A stretch of 64,000 nucleotides of DNA, taken from contig NC_082408.1 in the NCBI RefSeq assembly GCF_004011695.2, forward strand, positions 1,473,501 to 1,537,500, read 5' to 3'. Made by a program: the position numbers and the translations under genes. The DNA is from Ascochyta rabiei. Lineage: Eukaryota > Ascomycota > Dothideomycetes > Pleosporales > Didymellaceae. Shown one piece after another: positions 45,583 to 56,284 of the stretch. The notes beneath the pieces are model-generated. The model was given only the letters and a program-made list of their open reading frames with translations. It had not been told where the DNA came from and ran no database searches. Each line of letters starts with the position of its first letter. The first letter of the stretch is position 1.

Positions 45583-46711
45583 TTACAGGCATGTAGAAGG
45601 AGAGACTGGAAATGTGGTCCGCATTTGACTAGCACTTAGCTCGTTTCTTGATTGGAAATAGGCAATAAAGTCCATAGGTTCCATGTCGAAAGGGCCATTA
45701 TTTGGCCAGTAAGGAATCTCTGAGAAAGAGCTCTGGGCTGGCTCAAACAAAGGTGACCGATGTACATACCCAGTTTTACTACTCTGAGACTTTATTTCGA
45801 CGGAGTCTGGCCAAGGTCGAGTATTCGAAACTGCTGGGTGTTTTTCAGATGGATTGTTCGAGTGCGACTGTTGCCATTGCTGTTGTTGCCGTACAGGCTC
45901 ACCATACTGCCGAGAAGAGTCTGCGTCGCAATTGTATGCATCTGCCGTCTGTAATCTTCTTGATACCACGTTGCCACAATTCCAAGTGAATATACTGACC
46001 GTTCGAAGTGCTCTGGGGCTTCAGCAGCAGTGCTTATGCTGTCAGTGTTCCCCAGGTGTTTACACTACGTGCGATTAGAACAAGGACGAAACTCCAAAAA
46101 ACCGGTGTGCACACCTTGCCTTTCTGAAGCCTGCATTTTTAACATGCGCCTCTTCGTCTCGTCGCTTTATATTCCGAGAGCTCTTCAGTTGTTATCTTCC
46201 TTTTAATCCTTTGTTTCACAGTCTGTCCATCGGATGCATTAAAGACCAGCTGAGTGCTGGATGCAGCTAACGTTGGGTCAGCAGCCAGGGATAGAGATAA
46301 GGAAGTCGATATGATCGAAGGGCACTGCTTCGATACTCTATGTCCCGCAGAACTAGTCGAGCTTGCTGAGGAGTAGGAAGGCAGCATGGATGAGCCTGAT
46401 TGTGTACTGTCATGTGTTTGCATTCGGGTCTTGGGGTCTGTCGGACAGGTGCCGAGTAGATCGGATATCAGTGCCGTATTGACGGAGACAGGATGGTTGT
46501 TGTCGAAGCGCATGCTCTTAAGTTCATATTCGAAGAAACTGATGACAGCAGCATGTCTGCGCTCGCGCAAGGTTTGGTACTGCGAAAATGTTGTCCTGAG
46601 GGCATCGGCCAACTCATCAGAGTCTACATTATGCATGAAGGATATGCTTTCCCACGGCGATGTCTGTTCCGTTGTCTGCGCTGTCCGCTTGATGGGATCG
46701 TGTTGCAGCAT
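45583..46711 (-). pseudogene. Disrupted Cys-motif regulator-like gene (tentative)
   Basis: A 190-codon frame (46711-46142) has a plausible start, an N-terminal helical region (FSQYQTLRERRHAAVISFFE), a Ser/Thr-rich middle and RKITTEELSEYKATRRRGAC. It then meets TAA at 46141-46139. The frame continues as KCRLQKGKVCT, so the C-x2-C-x7-C cluster that in similar fungal proteins follows '(Y)KxxRRxGAC' straddles the stop. A CAA-to-TAA change would explain it. A second open frame (45969-45583), Gln-rich and acidic-aromatic (PYWPNNGPFDMEPMDFIAYF), may be the old C-terminal exon. Alternatives: a genuine shortened gene ending at the Cys, or an undetected intron. Assignment to a zinc-binding regulator is inference. 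Confidence 0.4.
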
Positions 46712-47817
46712 TGCGGGATAAGATAAGTTGATGTTTGTATGGTAAGGACCGTAAAAATAGTCAGGTGCGACATTGACTATATAGCAAGTGCGTTGTCAAG
46801 TGTGCCTAATTTGTTAGTAACTCTATTCTATTACCCACAATCTTATACACGCTACACAGCAAGGATCGAGGAATAGTGAAGCAAAAATCCCCTTCCCATT
46901 GCATTGAACGTCAGTGCTTCTGGCAACTGGCCTAAACGGAGATATCCAGGTCCACGACGCGGCCATGCTGTTTGAACAAACATCGACCAATGGTAGGATG
47001 TCCATACGTACAGTGTAATTTGGCGGCAAGCAGTCGCTTGCCGAACGTACAGTAAGATCGCGAAGCTATATGAACTAGCGCATGCAAGTTTCGACAGAAA
47101 GACTGCAATCTACGGGTCGTGAGTTGTCCGAAGGAAATTGGAGGACATCGAACGGACCAGGCAACCCATTCTGAACTATCGAAAGCGAGCGGAGTCCCAT
47201 TCTGTTCACAGGTGCCGCGGTATCTTAAGGTGGTTACCTTGATTCCTACAGGTGCTGTCCGTTTTCATACGCAGTGATTCGTCCAACCCTCCATGTCTTG
47301 ACCAGCCTCAGTTCCAAGGACTATGCTACCCCAGTCGGGAAATGAGGCGCAAACGATTGGAATGGCAACGTCAGCCTGCTCCGAAATCGGGCACAACAGG
47401 CAGATTGGGCAGTAATGCAGCAAGTCTGAGCGAATAACTGTGTCCAACTGTGACGACTGAATAAACAAAACGATCATTACGATAGAATTTATGGTGGAGC
47501 ATCGAATCGCAACTGTTGCGAAGCATTCTTCTACGCGTCAGAGGGCAGGAACATCTTTCAGACTTTGCAAAGTCGTTTTTCAAGTAGTGTGCGTGGAAGC
47601 TGATGTCTGCCTGTGAACGGTAGAAGAGCGAAGTTCAGAGAAAGGTGATGGCGACTGTTGTATCTGGAGATGATCGAAGAGTTAAACAAAGCTAGTGAAA
47701 ATTGGGACTAGCCCGATGAAGTCACGACGACTACCAGTGAATCTCTAGCTGGGAGGATTTTGGAACGAATGGTGGAAATGTCCTAACTAACCACCTTGTG
47801 ACACACCCTAGCCATGC
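46712..47817. other. Intergenic region
   Basis: About 1.1 kb without recognisable genes or repeats. Confidence 0.55.
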
Positions 47818-48762
47818 TCAACCCTCTTCATTTTCGAGAGGAACGAGATCATCAGGACGCCACATTACACGGCCGTTCCGAAGGGCAATGCGGTACAGGA
47901 CGCGAAATCTCCTTGAAATGACCCGTTCCCCCTCGTTAGTATGCACAACTCTGATTGGCCCAGTTGCTCTAATGGTCGTCTCGAAAATGTGTGTAACGTC
48001 CGTGAGGGGTCGGACTCGCTGGATAAACATGCCGAACAGAACCAAACTGTAACTGTTGAGTTGGCAGCGGTTCCCATTCGCGTCCCTGTGGTGGATGAAG
48101 ATTTGAAGGCCTGCGGTGTCTGGAAGAGACGGCCCGTAAGCGTGTCGCAATCGTACCCACGTTGGCGATGCTGACACATAGTCGCCTCGAAAGAACAATT
48201 CGGCTTGCTGGAGGAACGCGATGAGACATCTACCTTGTATAGGTACGAGAAGGGCGTTCCTGAGCCATAGCATTTCTGGTGTGCTGCGTCTTGTCCAGCC
48301 CATCAGACCGGACTCACTGATGGGTACTGCCACCTTTTCATTGCCCAGTGTAGTGACTGTACCTCGATTCCGAGAAACTTTGTGCAAAACTTTCATAAAA
48401 TGCCCGAACTCGACTTGTGCGGTTACCACTCGAAAGAGCTGCGTGGTGTCGATGTGTATCTCGGGCGGCAAAAGCATCATTTCATAAAGTCTGGGCCGTA
48501 GGACATGACATGCTTCCTTATTGACCAGTCGACAGGTCCGTAACATAGCAACCGGTATCGTCCAAAATCTGAGTGAGATGTAGCCTCTTCCCATCTGGAG
48601 GCGTACATGGTAGGACGTAGGTTTGAGCTCTTCATACACTAGAACTCGAAGTTCTGCCGGCAACGTGAGGAAAGAGTAAGAGAGCTGTCTGCTTGAATCA
48701 GGAGGTTTGCTGCTGCAAGCGCTGAGCGCTCGAAGTGTTCCTATGCGCAAGCGGGAAGACAT
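47818..48762 (-). CDS. LPAELR-motif (F-box-like) protein
   Basis: Single exon, 314 aa. YSFLTLPAELRVLVYEELKP is the family start, with AMLRTCRLVNKEACHVLRPR as the second conserved helix. About 30 Ser/Arg-rich residues precede the motif. The remainder (VVTAQVEFGHFMKVLHKVSR and so on) is typical of this poorly defined family but not otherwise classifiable. It is the third of three such genes within 18 kb; the copies share little beyond the motif, so they are old duplicates or independent members. Function unknown. Confidence 0.75.
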   Translation of the reverse strand: MSSRLRIGTLRALSACSSKPPDSSRQLSYSFLTLPAELRVLVYEELKPTSYHVRLQMGRGYISLRFWTIPVAMLRTCRLVNKEACHVLRPRLYEMMLLPPEIHIDTTQLFRVVTAQVEFGHFMKVLHKVSRNRGTVTTLGNEKVAVPISESGLMGWTRRSTPEMLWLRNALLVPIQGRCLIAFLQQAELFFRGDYVSASPTWVRLRHAYGPSLPDTAGLQIFIHHRDANGNRCQLNSYSLVLFGMFIQRVRPLTDVTHIFETTIRATGPIRVVHTNEGERVISRRFRVLYRIALRNGRVMWRPDDLVPLENEEG

Positions 48763-49328
48763 TGCGAAGTTGACTGGATACCCGTGAACGTGGAGACGGG
48801 CGGTGCTGTATACCTTAAAAGCTTTAAACCGAAAAGAAAGTATATTCTACCACAAGGTATTGAGCCATGGTTCGGGCTCAGAGTGACAGTTTCGTAACCG
48901 GGCTTCTTCAGCCAAAGTTACGTGGTCGAATCTATGTCATCGCTACCGCAAAACTTTATCAAAAAAAAAGGACACCTGCAGGCTTTTTCACATTGCTAAG
49001 TTGAACCGAAAATTCGATTTTCTTACAATCTAAAGAACGAGAGAAGAGAGCCGTGCGCTCGACATAGACTGAAGGTAATCAGGTCTGATTAGAGGATATA
49101 ACGGGGTCGGAGCGCAAAGCATTGTGAGATACTTTCTGGACTGATATTATTCCAGAATCTTGTTGGGAAATAAATAGCCAGACCGTAAGCGTCCAGCTCT
49201 CCACATTTGGTCAGCTCCTATCTGAGCCGCTGCTTCTGAGTGCTTACTCGCTCGTATCGAATCAGGCCCGTTGCCTATGCCTTTCATAGCCTTTTCAATC
49301 GCACTTATGAAGAATTCGCTTGAAAATC
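48763..49328. other. Intergenic region
   Basis: About 570 bp, AT-richer than its surroundings with a short poly-A run near 48961-48969. No gene. Confidence 0.55.
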
Positions 49329-51860
49329 CTAGTAAAGGTCGATCAGGTTAGGAGATGCGGGTTCGACATCAGAGTCTTGTTCGTAGCGGACGATGCGACG
49401 CCCGGCATAGACACCTTCGCCCACGCTACCCTTCGAACCTGCCTTAGTAGTACCATTACCGATGCTACCGTAGATAGTAGCTTGACCGTCTGAACTGGAC
49501 GGTGAGTTGATGCAACCTGCAAAAATTGCCTTTGAAGTCACTGACGAGCCACGTAATTCACCAGCGAAGGTGGAACGTTGAGGAACGGAGCTGTTACGTG
49601 ATCAGTAAATAGCTCATGTACCTGGGTTGACTACTTACTTGCGTAGCGGCTGTTCTTGCTGCTCCTTCTGAATTTCCTGCAGCTGTTTTGAACGCTGCGT
49701 GTCGTGTACCTTCTCTGGGTGGTCTATGGTTTGGGTGGAGCGGAGTGGACCGGCATTGTTGAACTTGGCTTGACCGCGACCTCGATGAGCGACAACTGCC
49801 TGAGGTTCACCGTCTTTCGCTGATTTGTGACAGATGTTCGCTTCCATCGCCTCGGCCTTGACCTTCTCTGACACATCTTCCATGCGACCAATCTGGACGC
49901 CAATGTTGTGTAGATTCTCTGGGTGCGTTAGATCGTATAGAAACGCAAGCTCTGGGCTGTCAGTCGCAAGGAGACCACTGCGCATGTTGTACAGAGCAAT
50001 CTGGGAGCGAGAGCATGCAGCATACCCCTTTAAGAATTCTTGCTCTAATGTGACGCCAGAAGTGTGATCACCTGTAATGTGCTGACCTTGAGCAAGACTA
50101 CGTTCGCAGACCACCTCTGCAGCCTTGGTATCTGCAGTCATGTCTTGTTCGTCTTTCGCAATCTGCACACGAACTTCGGCTTCAACAGCGTCACAGACCC
50201 ATGCCTTGTACTGTTGCTCTCGAATCTTCTGGGCGGCCTCCTGATTACGGAGACGCTCCTCTTGAATAGCGATATTGCCCTCGATATCAGAAAGTTGATG
50301 TCTAACCTTGATTTCGAGCTCACGGCGCAGATTCGCCTGTTCAACGACACTCATGGGACGAATGCCCTGCTGCTCGAGCTGGTACTTGAGCTGCCTCTGC
50401 CCATCAGAGAGGTATTCTTCAAGCTGCACGATCCTCCGCTCACGATAGTGCAAGTCACGCTCTTTCTCTTGGACCTTTGCTTTTTCAGTGAGCGCTTCCG
50501 CCTGTTTATGAAGGAGATCAGTCAGCATGTTAGACATAGCGGCATCAATGGATGCTTGCTTCTCCGCTCCATCGGTCTTCTGCGTCTCCGCATTGGTATT
50601 GCGTTCGCAATCGAGATTGTTACGAGTCTTCGAGAGCTGAGCCTTTGTTCGTTGGAGCTCATCGTAGTCCAAGGGAAGTCGAGAGGGCTGGTGTCCACCA
50701 GATGGATAGTAAGCACGAGGTCCGCGTGGGCCAGGAGCCGGCCATTCACGCTAAATCATGTTAGTTTCTTAAGCAACAAGGAAATCTCATAAGCTTACCC
50801 TCGTGTTTGGTGGGTCATATGGTTGCACGTTTGCTGACTTCGAGGTTAAATGCATGTGTGGTGGCACACTTTGCACTAGTCGCGCATCCTTCGGTGTTTT
50901 CATTGCAGTCTTCTCATCATCTCCAAGCGTACCATCTTTCTGCTCTTTGTCTTTGACAGCCTCAATGGGACAGTGCTTCTTTGTTAAGGGGTCCGTGATC
51001 TCCATAGCTTTCGCTTCTTTTGGTGCGAGATCTTCATCTTTATTAAGTCCAATATCGGTAGCGGATGCAGGTGTGTCTGTGGACGTAACTTGCAGATCGA
51101 TCGTCCTAGAGAGCAGAATGGGGTCATTCTCGCGGCTGGGCTCTACTTTGTTGGAGAGTTCCACTGTTTCGTGGTGGACGAGATCCTCGCAAGGCATCGT
51201 CATTCCAGTCGCAAGGATCACTTGGTGCTGTTCCACCTTGCGTTCCTTAGCATTTTGAAAGTCCATGGCTTCCGTCTCTGCGATGTTCTCTTGCGGAGAC
51301 GTGCGCGATTTGTTGTTCCGGACGCAGGTGACATCAGTTCGTGCCGCATCGACTTTACCAGAATTAATCACCTTCATGAGAGAGGCACCCTCGCTCGACG
51401 TCGTGACCCTCATCATTGCACCCATGGAGCGTCCAGCTTCTTCCTGGGTGTTACTGTGTTGGCTAGCAGTTTTAGAGATGCCCTCTGCCTTCGTAGGCTC
51501 TTCCTTGTTGCCAACAATCAACACCACTTCTGTATGTCCATCAGAGGCCGTACCATCGTCGCCTCTCGGGGTTACTGATCGATCACCTTCCAGCGTTTTT
51601 GCGTCCTCGGGACTGCCTTTAGTTCTAGTAGCCAGTGTTGTAGGCTGAAGGGACTCGGAGGCCACAAGATCAGGGATCTGTTCGGCAGTGGTTGGAGCTG
51701 TGGTAACGCAGGTAGAGCTGGCTTTGGCGATAGCAAGGATGGGTGGTGCAACGTCAGTTTCGGAATAGATAGCCTCAGAATGCTGCAACACAGGTGTGCA
51801 GACCTCGACTTCCTCGGCGACACTGGGAACAGACCCCTCTGATGAAGACCTCAGATCCAT
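49329..51860 (-). CDS. Large coiled-coil protein of unknown function
   Basis: Exons 51860-50799, 50750-49639 and 49590-49329 (introns 48 bp, phases 0 and 2) give about 811 aa. Residues 1-350 are Ser/Thr/Glu/Lys-rich and low in hydrophobics, so probably disordered. After a Pro-rich linker, residues ~380-600 form a long heptad-like helix (LTEKAKVQEKERDLHYRERR, then EERLRNQEAAQKIREQQYKA). A more globular segment follows (YAACSRSQIALYNMRSGLLA, then SPELAFLYDLTHPENLHNIG). The C-terminus is Gln/Glu-rich and ends in a Gly/Ser-rich tail. Without exon 3 the frame would stop just past LRK; splicing extends it 87 codons. I do not recognise the family. No signal peptide. Confidence 0.7.
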
Positions 51861-52190
51861 TTGTGATCGCTAATGGTTATAGGAGTTCGAATACAGAAGA
51901 GAATGAGCGAACACGGCAAACTAGGTAGGAGGCTAATGAGTTGACTAGCTTTGTCTGGTGAGGTTGGTAGCAAGAGGTGAGTTTCGTTGCGAAGGATGGT
52001 AGTTATCTATACTACCGGCGGTGTCAAAGCGTGACCTAAACAGAATTACGCAAACGCAGAAGGTGAAGGTCGGAGACTGAAACTCAATTCTAGGTTGGAT
52101 CATGTGGTTACTTGAAAAAGAGTGAGCTTGTTTCGCGGAATGAGGTAAAGACCTCAAAATTTACTAGCTGACTGGGGCAAGAAACAGCTC
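51861..52190. other. Short intergenic spacer
   Basis: 330 bp between two minus-strand genes. It is probably promoter sequence of the coiled-coil gene. Nothing else seen. Confidence 0.55.
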
Positions 52191-53534
52191 TCAGTCCTCC
52201 ATTTTAATGTGAAACCGAAGTCCAGCCCTTTTGAATGCAGTCACAAGTCTTGGTGCAGAGAGATTATGTCTCGCCACAATACACAATGTCTTCAACTGCA
52301 GCAAAGTTGTCAGGCGGTCGCGAGCCAGTCGCCGTAGGCAAGAAGCTTCCTCGAGGACGTCCTCATCGTAACTGTTGTAGTCGCCGCGTGCGAGCAGCGT
52401 CATATGCTCAAGGCTTTCTGGTAATAACATAGATAGTTTGGGGTTCACTTGCAGATCAGGAAAATCCAGTAGTGAGAGATTGCAATCCAAGAATCCAGTC
52501 TCGCAAATTTCCAAAGACTTGAGGCCTCTCAAAGGTTGCAGAGAACCAAACACCTTCGATTCGAGTTGAATGTTCGGGTTGTATCTGATCTCTCGGGTGT
52601 CCAACGTAAGAGATTCCAGTATACCTGTACGAGCTAGCAGGACAGTGTGTAGTTTGGATGGCCCAGTATGTGCACCGTTCAGATATGCCCACCTGCATGC
52701 AAAGTGACGTACATCTTTGCAAGCCGATAGAAATTCAGCGACCTCGTCCATTTCGAGGCAGCACTCTGTCAGGTCCAGTCGCCTTAGATTTGAGAATTTT
52801 TGAGAGCGAGCAATCAGTCCGAATTCGTGGTGCGTGGAGGCACCAGATACCCGAAGTTCTGAAAGCATGGCAGACGATTGCAGAGCCAGTGAGATGCGTT
52901 CAAACACTGTCAATCTAAGCGCTGTGGACCATGCGTGAGCATGGATTTGCACGGTAAGGTACCTGAGCTTGCCGAGACCATGACCTTCTAGGTGCGAGGA
53001 AGGATGTGGCTGAGGCAGAAGGTGGTCCCAGAATGATACCTCACCATGCTCCAAACTGACGACACAAAGGTTTTCCAGATTTGGCGCACATAGCACTACT
53101 TTCGAAAGTAGATGGAAGTAGCTGAAGGCAGATTTCTCTCTAAATATCTCGTCTTCTTGAAGGCTGTTGCCTAAGTAGTCCGCAAGCCGGTTCTCGACGT
53201 ATTGCACATGTTTGGCTAAGTGCGTGGATTGACCTAGTGCTTTTTCGGGGCTACTGATCGTTCTGTGAAACAGTCGAAGCTGTGTGAAGCCGCCCCATGA
53301 TGCGCAGGTAATGGACGAGGCATATAAGGTTGGTAGCGAAATGCACCGCAAGCGATGAGACGTCAGGCAGAGTGCGTGCAAAGTTTGTTGCCTGACATGA
53401 TTTTCGCGTTGCCTTCCTTTCTCGGTTCCTTTGTGTCTGAAAGCTACAGATTGGGTTTCATAAGAGCGGATGGCTTGAAGGCAGCGCACGACCTCTAGGA
53501 GGATTTCATCCGGTAGGTCGCAGAGAGAAGGCAT
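52191..53534 (-). CDS. F-box protein with degenerate leucine-rich repeats
   Basis: Single exon. The start at 53534 gives MPSLCDLPDEILLEVVRCLQ, placing the F-box at the extreme N-terminus as usual; the frame is open 41 codons upstream. About 447 aa. The F-box (LPDEILLEVVRCL ... LHALCLTSHRLRCISLPTLY) should bind Skp1 of an SCF ubiquitin ligase. The rest contains irregular LRR-like stretches (LSELRVSG, LRRLDLTECCLEMDEVAEFL, LESLTLDTREI, LKSLEICETGF, LEHMTLLARGDY). The target is unknown. The C-terminus (FKRAGLRFHIKMED) is a common ending in this fungal F-box/LRR class. Confidence 0.8.
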   Translation of the reverse strand: MPSLCDLPDEILLEVVRCLQAIRSYETQSVAFRHKGTEKGRQRENHVRQQTLHALCLTSHRLRCISLPTLYASSITCASWGGFTQLRLFHRTISSPEKALGQSTHLAKHVQYVENRLADYLGNSLQEDEIFREKSAFSYFHLLSKVVLCAPNLENLCVVSLEHGEVSFWDHLLPQPHPSSHLEGHGLGKLRYLTVQIHAHAWSTALRLTVFERISLALQSSAMLSELRVSGASTHHEFGLIARSQKFSNLRRLDLTECCLEMDEVAEFLSACKDVRHFACRWAYLNGAHTGPSKLHTVLLARTGILESLTLDTREIRYNPNIQLESKVFGSLQPLRGLKSLEICETGFLDCNLSLLDFPDLQVNPKLSMLLPESLEHMTLLARGDYNSYDEDVLEEASCLRRLARDRLTTLLQLKTLCIVARHNLSAPRLVTAFKRAGLRFHIKMED

Positions 53535-53812
53535 GTTTGGTTGAGAAAGAAACAAGCGTTGAACGATACAAGGCCTTGAATCTACATACACACGAGATGG
53601 GATGCTGATTTGAGTTGAGTGTAGTGCTGGAAGGGAAGAATTGGGAAGGAGCGACACTACTGGCGCCTGCGCTAGTGCTGTTCAGGTTAGCAATCTTTCT
53701 GCACAAGCAATCTTCGACGGCTTTCGTCACCATGTTTGTTCAGGGTGTGTTTGGGTCCATGCAATCATCACACTTTGGACTGGTATTAGCAGAAAATGCA
53801 AGGGTACCGAGA

Positions 53813-54366
53813 TCAGACCACTTGTCTGGTCCTCCCGGTCTCTACCTCGTACACCCACCCAGTTATTCTCACACCCTCCTCAACAGCAGTGCCCTTCAGC
53901 CACTCAACGTCCTCCTTGACTTTCGCCTCGAGGTCCTGGAACGTCAGAAAGTCGATGTCATCGATCTCCTTAGCGGCAACTTCTCCCTTGTTTTTCCTGA
54001 CGAGGTCCTTGGCCGTCTTATTGTCGAACGTGAGCATTCCACATCCAGTATGTTTGACGATCAGCACTTCAGTTGTGCCTAATAGCTGCTGCGATATAAC
54101 GAGAGATCGAAAAGCATCGCGAGCCGATGCGCCAGCGTTTCGAATGACATGAGCTGCTCCGAGGGGAATTCCTGTTCGTGTAAGCTTGAACACGCCAGTC
54201 AGTACGATGTGGACGTACCAAAGGCAGCGGCTGGGTCTATGCGAGCATCCATGCAAGTCAAAACTGCATATTTCTGGCTAGGCGGAAGCGCTAGGTCCCC
54301 TTGTGTGAACCCCGCGACATAAGTTCTGTTGCCCTGCTCTAGGTTCTGCGTGCCATTGGTCGACAT
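53813..54366 (-). CDS. Beta-class carbonic anhydrase
   Basis: Exon 1 is 54366-54219 and exon 2 is 54171-53813; 47-bp phase-1 intron; about 168 aa. Zinc ligands and dyad are visible: C38 and D40-R42 in VLTCMDARIDPAA, H90 and C93 in VKHTGCGM, with the conserved AAHVIRNAGASARDA between. It interconverts CO2 and bicarbonate. No targeting sequence is evident, so it is probably cytosolic. The short length fits the compact, plant/bacterial-like fungal beta-CAs rather than yeast Nce103. Confidence 0.93.
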
Positions 54367-55696
54367 CGTGACTGGTGACTAGGGTTTAGGATAGCTTAGA
54401 CAGCGTCGTATGATCAGAGCACTGTGATGGGTCCCACGAGTATATATACCTACTGCGCGCATTTACTGGCAGCTCGGGAGTTCCAACATCCAGCTGGCGA
54501 TCACGTAACGACATTGCGGGGTCTGATTGCGCCACGACAAGAACAGTCGAACCCTTGGCAAGACAAGGCAACAACCGACATTGGCTTGTATCTCGAACCG
54601 TCCCTTGAATAAGTATCCCATCCTCAGTTCACAGACCGACGTCTGTTGATGTGGACATTGCGCCGGGTTGAGTATTGGAATGGTTCGAGTATCGACTACC
54701 AGCCTTGCCCAGGTCCAAATCGCAACTTTACAAAATCAGCAGAAGAGCAAGGGATTAGAGGCATATCGTGACTTATATGAAGTGTCCGGTTTGTCAGAGG
54801 ACAGCACTGCTCTAGCAGGCGAAGCCTGGGCCACGAGTGCGGTGGCAGAAGTTACCGTTCTTCATGTCGTATTGCTGGCTCGTGGCGCAGCGATGGACTA
54901 CCTCTCATTTGCTGTTCTTGCATGCAGAGCCCTAGCACTCTCGGATACACTTGGGGAGGCCTTCTTTACCGCACTTGGCAGCTGCGGCGTCGACCGGGGC
55001 CGTATCCATGTCAGGGGAAGCGGCCGCGACAACATATGGATACAGTTTGTTGCACACACGTATCCGCCTTTGATGGGGTCGAAGGTGCACGTGGGCAGTT
55101 GGGGAAGAGCAACAGCAATCATGGTTGCTATGAAGATAAACCGGGCGAGGATACTGGTGAAGATCTTCACATCGACTTGTGAGGATGATGAGTAGGGCAC
55201 TGATTGCAAGGTCAAGTCTGAGTTTGCTCAGAAGGTGGACCGTGTATTGACAAGCGAGGTAAATATGGCATCTGAACCTGGGGTGAAGGTGAACGACCCT
55301 TCTGTACATGCCAGGTAAAATGCTTGCATTACAGACCAGTGGGCATGGTGGCTGTTGAAACCTTGATTTCCTGCACTTCGAGGACTTATCCAATGGACTT
55401 GTACAAGCCACTCAAGACCCGATCTGTCGCCGCGAGTTCCTCAGTAGAATTTATTGATCTACAAACAGAATGGTAGATAAGTGCGCCTGACCTCAATACC
55501 AAGGCATCCACCCGGCAGAATCAGCACAATTTCACTGTTACGCTCAGGGTAGCCTCCAAGGACGGTTCAGAGCATTTCTTCCAATATCGAGCTCTCGAGG
55601 CTCCAACCGATCTACTGAACGGAACCTTTGGCTGAGAAAGTGAGGCTCAACCCCAATTTACTCACAGCTGCTACTTGTTGAGCGTTTCAGCTGTAC
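54367..55696. other. Intergenic region with ambiguous open frames
   Basis: Overlapping open frames on both strands at about 54680-55410. The minus strand contains a signal-peptide-like hydrophobic run (KIFTSILARFIFIATMIAVA) followed by Cys-containing sequence, but frames do not splice convincingly. No call made. Confidence 0.5.
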
Positions 55697-56149
55697 TTGG
55701 AAATAAATCGAATGTTGGAATGGGTGTCACGATGTCTATTTCCCTCGCCTTCTCAGAGCCCTAAAGCCGTTCCAGAACATTTGGCTCATGTCACTGTTGA
55801 CACTTTGGGACAAATGTGTCGTGTCGACCCAGGTAGACTGATCCCCACTCTCGGCAGTCTTCCCTATTTCAAGGTGCCAAGCTATCTCAATGTCATCGGA
55901 CTTTTGCTATGGGTCAACGACATGCTCTCCAAACGACCTGCGTTATCTGCACTCTTACCCGAGAACCTTAGGACTTTGGTCATCATCACCGATGGGAATG
56001 ACGCTTTTGAAGACGCATTGCATTACTTAAGTATGAAGTGTGCAATTTGGCTGCTTGCTCTGAGGGAAGTGCAATGTGCCTGGATGAAGAAGCCCGGGTT
56101 CGTAGCCGTCTGTATGATAGACTCTTTCCATTCTGTAGGTACGTGTTGA
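55697..56149 (+). CDS. Unrecognised open frame (weak candidate or remnant)
   Basis: A 150-codon frame with protein-like composition in its first 115 residues (LPYFKVPSYLNVIGLLLWVN, then LPENLRTLVIITDGNDAFED). The LP-E-L-R-T-L-VI pattern resembles the late part of fungal F-box-type proteins, which suggests a gene remnant whose 5' part is lost or lies across introns I could not place. The 3' end after ALHYLSMK looks non-coding. Could equally be chance. Confidence 0.25.
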   Translation: MEINRMLEWVSRCLFPSPSQSPKAVPEHLAHVTVDTLGQMCRVDPGRLIPTLGSLPYFKVPSYLNVIGLLLWVNDMLSKRPALSALLPENLRTLVIITDGNDAFEDALHYLSMKCAIWLLALREVQCAWMKKPGFVAVCMIDSFHSVGTC

Positions 56150-56284
56150 GCTTTTATTCGGTTTCAACAACAATAAGGACACTTGATCTGCTCCCTCTAT
56201 TACAACACAAACCGGAAATCTCGTTCATATGTATGACCGTCCATCTTTGGTGTCGCACATTCTTTACATTCTAAACCATATAAG

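Noticed and set aside
54676..54700. GGTTCGAGT resembling a tRNA B box
   Set aside because: No matching A box or acceptor-stem pairing nearby.
54679..55411. Overlapping open frames, minus one starting with a signal-peptide-like hydrophobic run
   Set aside because: The hydrophobic run and the Cys-containing downstream part are in different frames, and I could not find an intron joining them.
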